The translations under genes and the position numbers were made by a program. The notes beneath the pieces were generated by a model. It had not been told where the DNA came from. It saw only the letters and a list, made by a program, of their open reading frames with translations, and did not search any database. A stretch of DNA of 64,000 bases from Monomorium pharaonis (taxonomy: Eukaryota > Arthropoda > Insecta > Hymenoptera > Formicidae): the NCBI RefSeq assembly GCF_013373865.1, contig NC_050474.1, forward strand, positions 13,331,045 to 13,395,044, read 5' to 3'. Shown here in pieces: positions 60,305 to 64,000 of the stretch (position 1 is the first letter of the stretch; the number at the start of each line of letters is the position of its first letter).

Positions 60305-63022
60305 ATGTCCGATAAGATATTATCATGGATTAAGCCATATCCAGAGCTTGTACTAAATGGAAATAAAAAATATTCTCTAGAGCATGCAGTAAAATTGTAA
60401 GTATTAAAAAGAAAACAATATTTTTATTTAGCTACAGTAAAGAAGGATTAAAAGTATACATTTTAATTTTTTTTAATTATTATTTTTAATTATTGTAATA
60501 ATTTAAATTTGTTGTGGTTGCAATTATATTTAATGTAATTAATCATTAAAAATTATAAATTAATATTATTTTATTTAAAATATTAAATGTATATATTTAA
60601 AAATTTGGTTGCATATATAAAAGATAAATAAATAAAATAACTCTGCAATTAAATATTATTATACTATTATTTTTTCTTTTAAAATTGCTACTTTAGATAT
60701 CCCGTGACAGAAAATATTTAATAGATCAACATGCTAAGACTCCTTCACATATTTGAAAATGCGAAAAATTTAAGAAGTCCACAGTTCATCAAACTTTAGG
60801 CCAGTGCTTAAAAATAATTTTAAACAGACCGAACAAGAAGTATTCAACAAAGACTTATGTCAAACTCTAGTTGCTTCAAATATTCCTTTAAATAAGTTAA
60901 ACAATTTAAATTTTCAATTATTTCTTAAAAGATATTGTAAACTTAATATTCCTTAATATTCCTGATGAAAGTACATTACGAAAAAATTATGTAAATTCAT
61001 GTTATGTTGATACAATATCTACAATTAAACAGATTATAGGTAACAATTACATTTATTTTATAGTGATGAAACTACCGATAATTGTGGTCGATATATTGCG
61101 CATTTATTGATAGGTTTTCTTTGCAATGATAACATAAGCAAGTCATATCTAATATCGTCAAAACAGCTTGAAAAAACAAATAATTTAACAATAACTCGCT
61201 TCATTCAAAACGGATTGTCAAATTTTTTTTTACCCAAGCATGTGCCTTCTCAAAAAAATTTACTGTTAGTGTCCGATGTCGTACCATATATGATTAAAGC
61301 TGGCCAAAATTTGAAAATATTTTATGAAAATTTAATCCACGTCACTTTTTTAACTCATGGTCTCAATCGCGTAGCTGAAGAAATTAGGAATCAATTTCCA
61401 TTAATTAATGATTTAATTAAAAACGTAAAAAAAATATTTTTAAAAGTTCCTCTACGGATTCAATTTTACAAAGAACAACTTTCCAATACTCCACTTTTTC
61501 CTGAACCTATAATAACAAGATGGGGTACATGGTTGTTGGCAGCTCTTTTTTTATGCAGATAATTATAATCCCGTAATGAATGTTATTCTTGCTCTTACGG
61601 AATTCAAACATTGCAATTGAAAATTGTATAAAATTATTTATGAAATCCGAAATTCAACAACAACTTGGATTTATTAAAAGCAATTATAGTTTTGTGGCAA
61701 AAAAAATTAAAAAATTGGAAAAAGAAGGAATGAGCTTGTCAGAATCAATTGAATTAATTAAAGAGTTCGAAACTTTATGTAAAAATGTTAATGGAAATAT
61801 CGAGGCGACAATTTTTTTACAAAATTAACGACGTTTTGAAAAAAAAATAGGTTACAAGCTACCCAGACAGCACATGTAGATTATGAGAACGATAGTAGGA
61901 TATTGCGAAAGTATATTGCAATATTCGTATAATATTGGAGATACGTCTGTGGTATGCCGAGTATATACTCATAATGTACTATGTCCGCGTTGCCTTATCC
62001 CATAGAATTTTACTGGCAGTTTGTGAAAATATACCGAATATATCTCAAGAATGTTATACGTATGTCTAAAGTATATCTTCAGTATATTCACAATATGTCT
62101 ACAGTATGTTCGCATTATATGGGCTCATGCATAATGAGAGGAATAAGGAACAAGGAATTAAACATACAGAATTAGCAAGAAGAAAGAAGAAGAGGAATTA
62201 ATCATTTCGCACATCAGGAAGCTATCGCGAGAAATGAAGTGTAATATCTGTTAAATACGCTGGGGTGCTTTGAGAAATTATGCTCAGATAATTGTAGGTT
62301 ATAACCTAAATAATATATAATATTATTATAGTTTACGTTACTATATTATATCTTATGTGCATACCAGAGTTATCTGGGCGTAATTCCTGAGAAAACCACG
62401 TTGTCCGTGAGTTCGTGTTCGCACGTTCACACTCTACACTTTACCACGTGTCTGCGTCACACGGCAGACGAAAATGCGTAACGTTACAGATCACAGATAG
62501 CGTTGACATGATTCACTTTCGATATTACGCGGATATTTCGGAAATATGTGATAGATATACATGAGATATATCATAGGATATTTTACGGACGTTTTGAGTA
62601 TATTAGATATAATCTCAGTACATTCAGTAGGAGTTGCGAAGTTCAGTCGCTATATTCTAAGTTTATCTTGAGGATATACCAAAATGACCTTCTACTGAGA
62701 CGTTATATGAATGTTTTAGGTATATTCGGTACGATCACAGTACATTCCGTATGAGTAGAATATTTGCACGATATCCGGTGCTGTCTGGGTATTAACTAAA
62801 GTTAATAAAATTTTGAAAGGCGAAATAATTACTGATAGTAACGACATAAATTTTCTTACTCCTCAATTAATTAGTAACCTTAAATATGCCCCAATAACAT
62901 CTGTAGATGTTGAACGCTCTTTTTCAATTTTTAAATATACGTTTTCAGATAGAAGACAGATTTCTTTTGGAAAATTTGGAAAACATTTAATAATATATTG
63001 TTTTAACTCTTACACACAATAA
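60305..63022 (+). pseudogene. hAT-family transposase, decayed and split
   Basis: hAT transposases move DNA with 8-bp duplications (family knowledge). The start at 60305 (MSDKILSWIKPYPELVLNGN ... SLEHAVKL) is followed by about 300 bp of non-coding DNA. Then, with stops and frameshifts, come a zinc-finger-like KYLIDQHAKTPSH, FNKDLCQTLVASNIPLNKLN and IPDESTLRKNYV, then SDETTDNCGRYIAHLLIGFL (from about 61065). The longest open piece (61107-61562) includes EPIITRWGTWLLAALF, typical of the hAT core. A further frame runs 61580-61828. After the inserted element the C-terminal dimerisation block follows: LKYAPITSVDVERSFSIFKY and TFSDRRQ, stop at 63022. Multiple breaks exclude activity. Confidence 0.88.
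61862..62789. mobile_element. CCCAG-type element inside the hAT gene, 928 bp
   Basis: Both ends CCCAGACAGCAC, TA at 61860-61861 and 62790-62791. Arms carry agtatat, gtatattc and gatatatc words in both orientations. Removing it rejoins the flanking hAT sequence. Confidence 0.9.
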
Positions 63023-63162
63023 AAAAATTGTATCTTTATATTTCATAAGTATAAGTCAGTTTAAATATAACCCAGTGAACAATACGTTGTCAAAAAGATC
63101 TCTAAAAGATATCTTGTTTCTGAAAATGATAACATAAAGAGACTTCTAAAAGATAACATAAT

Positions 63163-63428
63163 CCCAGATAGCCAGTTTGGTATAATAAAGATATTAGCAT
63201 CTTCCTATGGATTTATGTCGTCCGTTGTGCTGATGTTTGCTAGCATTTGATGTCGGAAATAAAATTCTTTGCACGTTTCAAACATTATGCTAGCATTATT
63301 TAAGATCAGTGTCGAATGCTAGCAAATAACAGCACAAGGGACGACGTAAATGCATAGCAAGATGCTAACATCTTTATTAGCAACATGAGAACAATTTGTG
63401 CTCATACATACATTTGTGGCTATCTGGG
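63163..63428. mobile_element. CCCAG-type element, 266 bp, AT duplication
   Basis: Both ends CCCAGATAGCCA, AT at 63161-63162 and 63429-63430. tgctagcat words and agatgctaacatctt / agatattagcatctt pairs make it nearly symmetric. The empty site is visible in family B copy 1. Confidence 0.88.
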
Positions 63429-63708
63429 ATGATGTCAGAATGTTAACCAATGCGCCGTTTTTTGAGAACAGAAAGATATCATAAAACTGATATCTAAAAG
63501 ATTTCTTAAATCGGATATCTAAAAAATTTCTTAAATCGGATATCTAAAAGGTTTCTTAAATCAGATATTTTTAAACTGCAACTAAAGATAAAAAAATAAA
63601 ATAAAAATTCATTTTTTTTAAATTATTTTTATCAACAGTAACATACTAAATTTAGGACAAATTTTTATTGATTAATTAAATTTAAATTAAATTATTTTAT
63701 TCTTACTT

Positions 63709-63780
63709 GCCGCTGGTAGGTTTGAACCCGGAACCTTAGGATGACGAACCTTGTACTCTATCTGCTACGCCAATTTGACT
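63709..63780 (-). other. tRNA-like Pol III module in family B copy 3
   Basis: Read on the minus strand: A box TGGCGTAGCAG from 63772 and B box GGGTTCAAACC near 63729. Confidence 0.65.
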
Positions 63781-64000
63781 TATCGATATGGGTACTTATT
63801 ATTGTCTTATACATATAATACCAATATGTTATAAACTGACGCAATTATATTATTTTTTATAAAAGCAATTAAATTTTGCAAAACATTAGAAATAAATAGC
63901 ATTAATTTATTTACTTATTAATTTTATATTGTTAAATTTATCTTTTTTCATAGCCTTAATAATTTGATGGAAATTGCGATCTATTTTTAGCATTAATAGT

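Larger units (their letters stand above)
56570..64000 (+). mobile_element. decayed hAT-type transposon with many insertions (right end not seen)
   Basis: tgcatattt and its inverse are repeated at 56577-56625 and, beyond the inserted 56674-59883 element, at 59886-59985. A decayed hAT transposase follows at 60305-63022. Further elements sit at 61862, 63071 and 63163. The outer ends of the hAT were not located, so the extent is approximate. Confidence 0.45.
63071..64000 (-). mobile_element. CCCAG-type element, family B copy 3, inverted, cut by the window edge
   Basis: CCCAGTGAACAATACGTTGTC, then sequence inverse to family B copy 1 (agatatcttgtttctgaaaa, gcgccgttttttgagaacag, tRNA-like module), still running at base 64000. 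Split by 63163-63428. Confidence 0.85.

Noticed and set aside
60305..63022. An intact hAT gene with introns
   Set aside because: Apparent exons contain several stops and frameshifts, and a transposon splits the end; decay is the simpler reading.

Overview
This window looks like AT-rich nuclear DNA of an insect, most probably an ant or another hymenopteran. The reasons are one spliced insect gene, mauritiana-type mariner, piggyBac and hAT remnants, long dinucleotide tracts, and a very dense load of small inverted-repeat DNA transposons. No bacterial operon, CRISPR array or rRNA gene is present. Species cannot be fixed from the sequence alone.

The only confident host gene is on the minus strand: the 5' part of Syncrip / hnRNP Q-R. 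Three coding exons (20211-20585, 19949-20056, 18645-18821) encode the N-terminal acidic domain, the linker and the start of RRM1, with in-phase GT-AG junctions. No RRM2 or RRM3 exon was found at 1-18644, so that stretch is probably one long, transposon-filled intron and the gene continues beyond the left edge. Upstream, an AG lies 2 bases before the ATG, and a CpG-rich block at about 23930-25125 is the likely promoter and first non-coding exon. From 25 kb to 64 kb no host protein gene can be supported.

The rest is mobile and repeated DNA. 1-18 kb: a long-TIR Tc1-like element (1844-4019), a dead piggyBac (5077-6846), nested TTAA elements (6855-9039), a deleted mariner (14702-15311) and a 400-bp-arm inverted repeat (16755-17811). 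19-23 kb: five small TIR elements around the Syncrip 5' end. 28-38 kb: CpG-rich islands, hexa-, tri- and tetranucleotide arrays, a 212-bp tandem repeat and a 3.6-kb purine-rich tandem block. 38-56 kb: hairpin elements, many nested or abutting. 56-64 kb: a decayed hAT transposon, itself the host of several nested elements.

The most interesting pattern is a group of at least twelve elements whose ends read CCCA followed by a loose consensus NAYARCAC. Most are flanked by 2-bp target duplications (AT, TA or TT). Different families carry different short palindromic motifs repeated through their terminal regions (AGACGTCT, AGATATCT, GGATATCC, ACATGT-centred, GCAAYGTTGC, TGCTAGCA). Two of these families have different arms but share one core holding a tRNA-like A-box/B-box module, found five times in the window. 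No transposase for the group is visible here.
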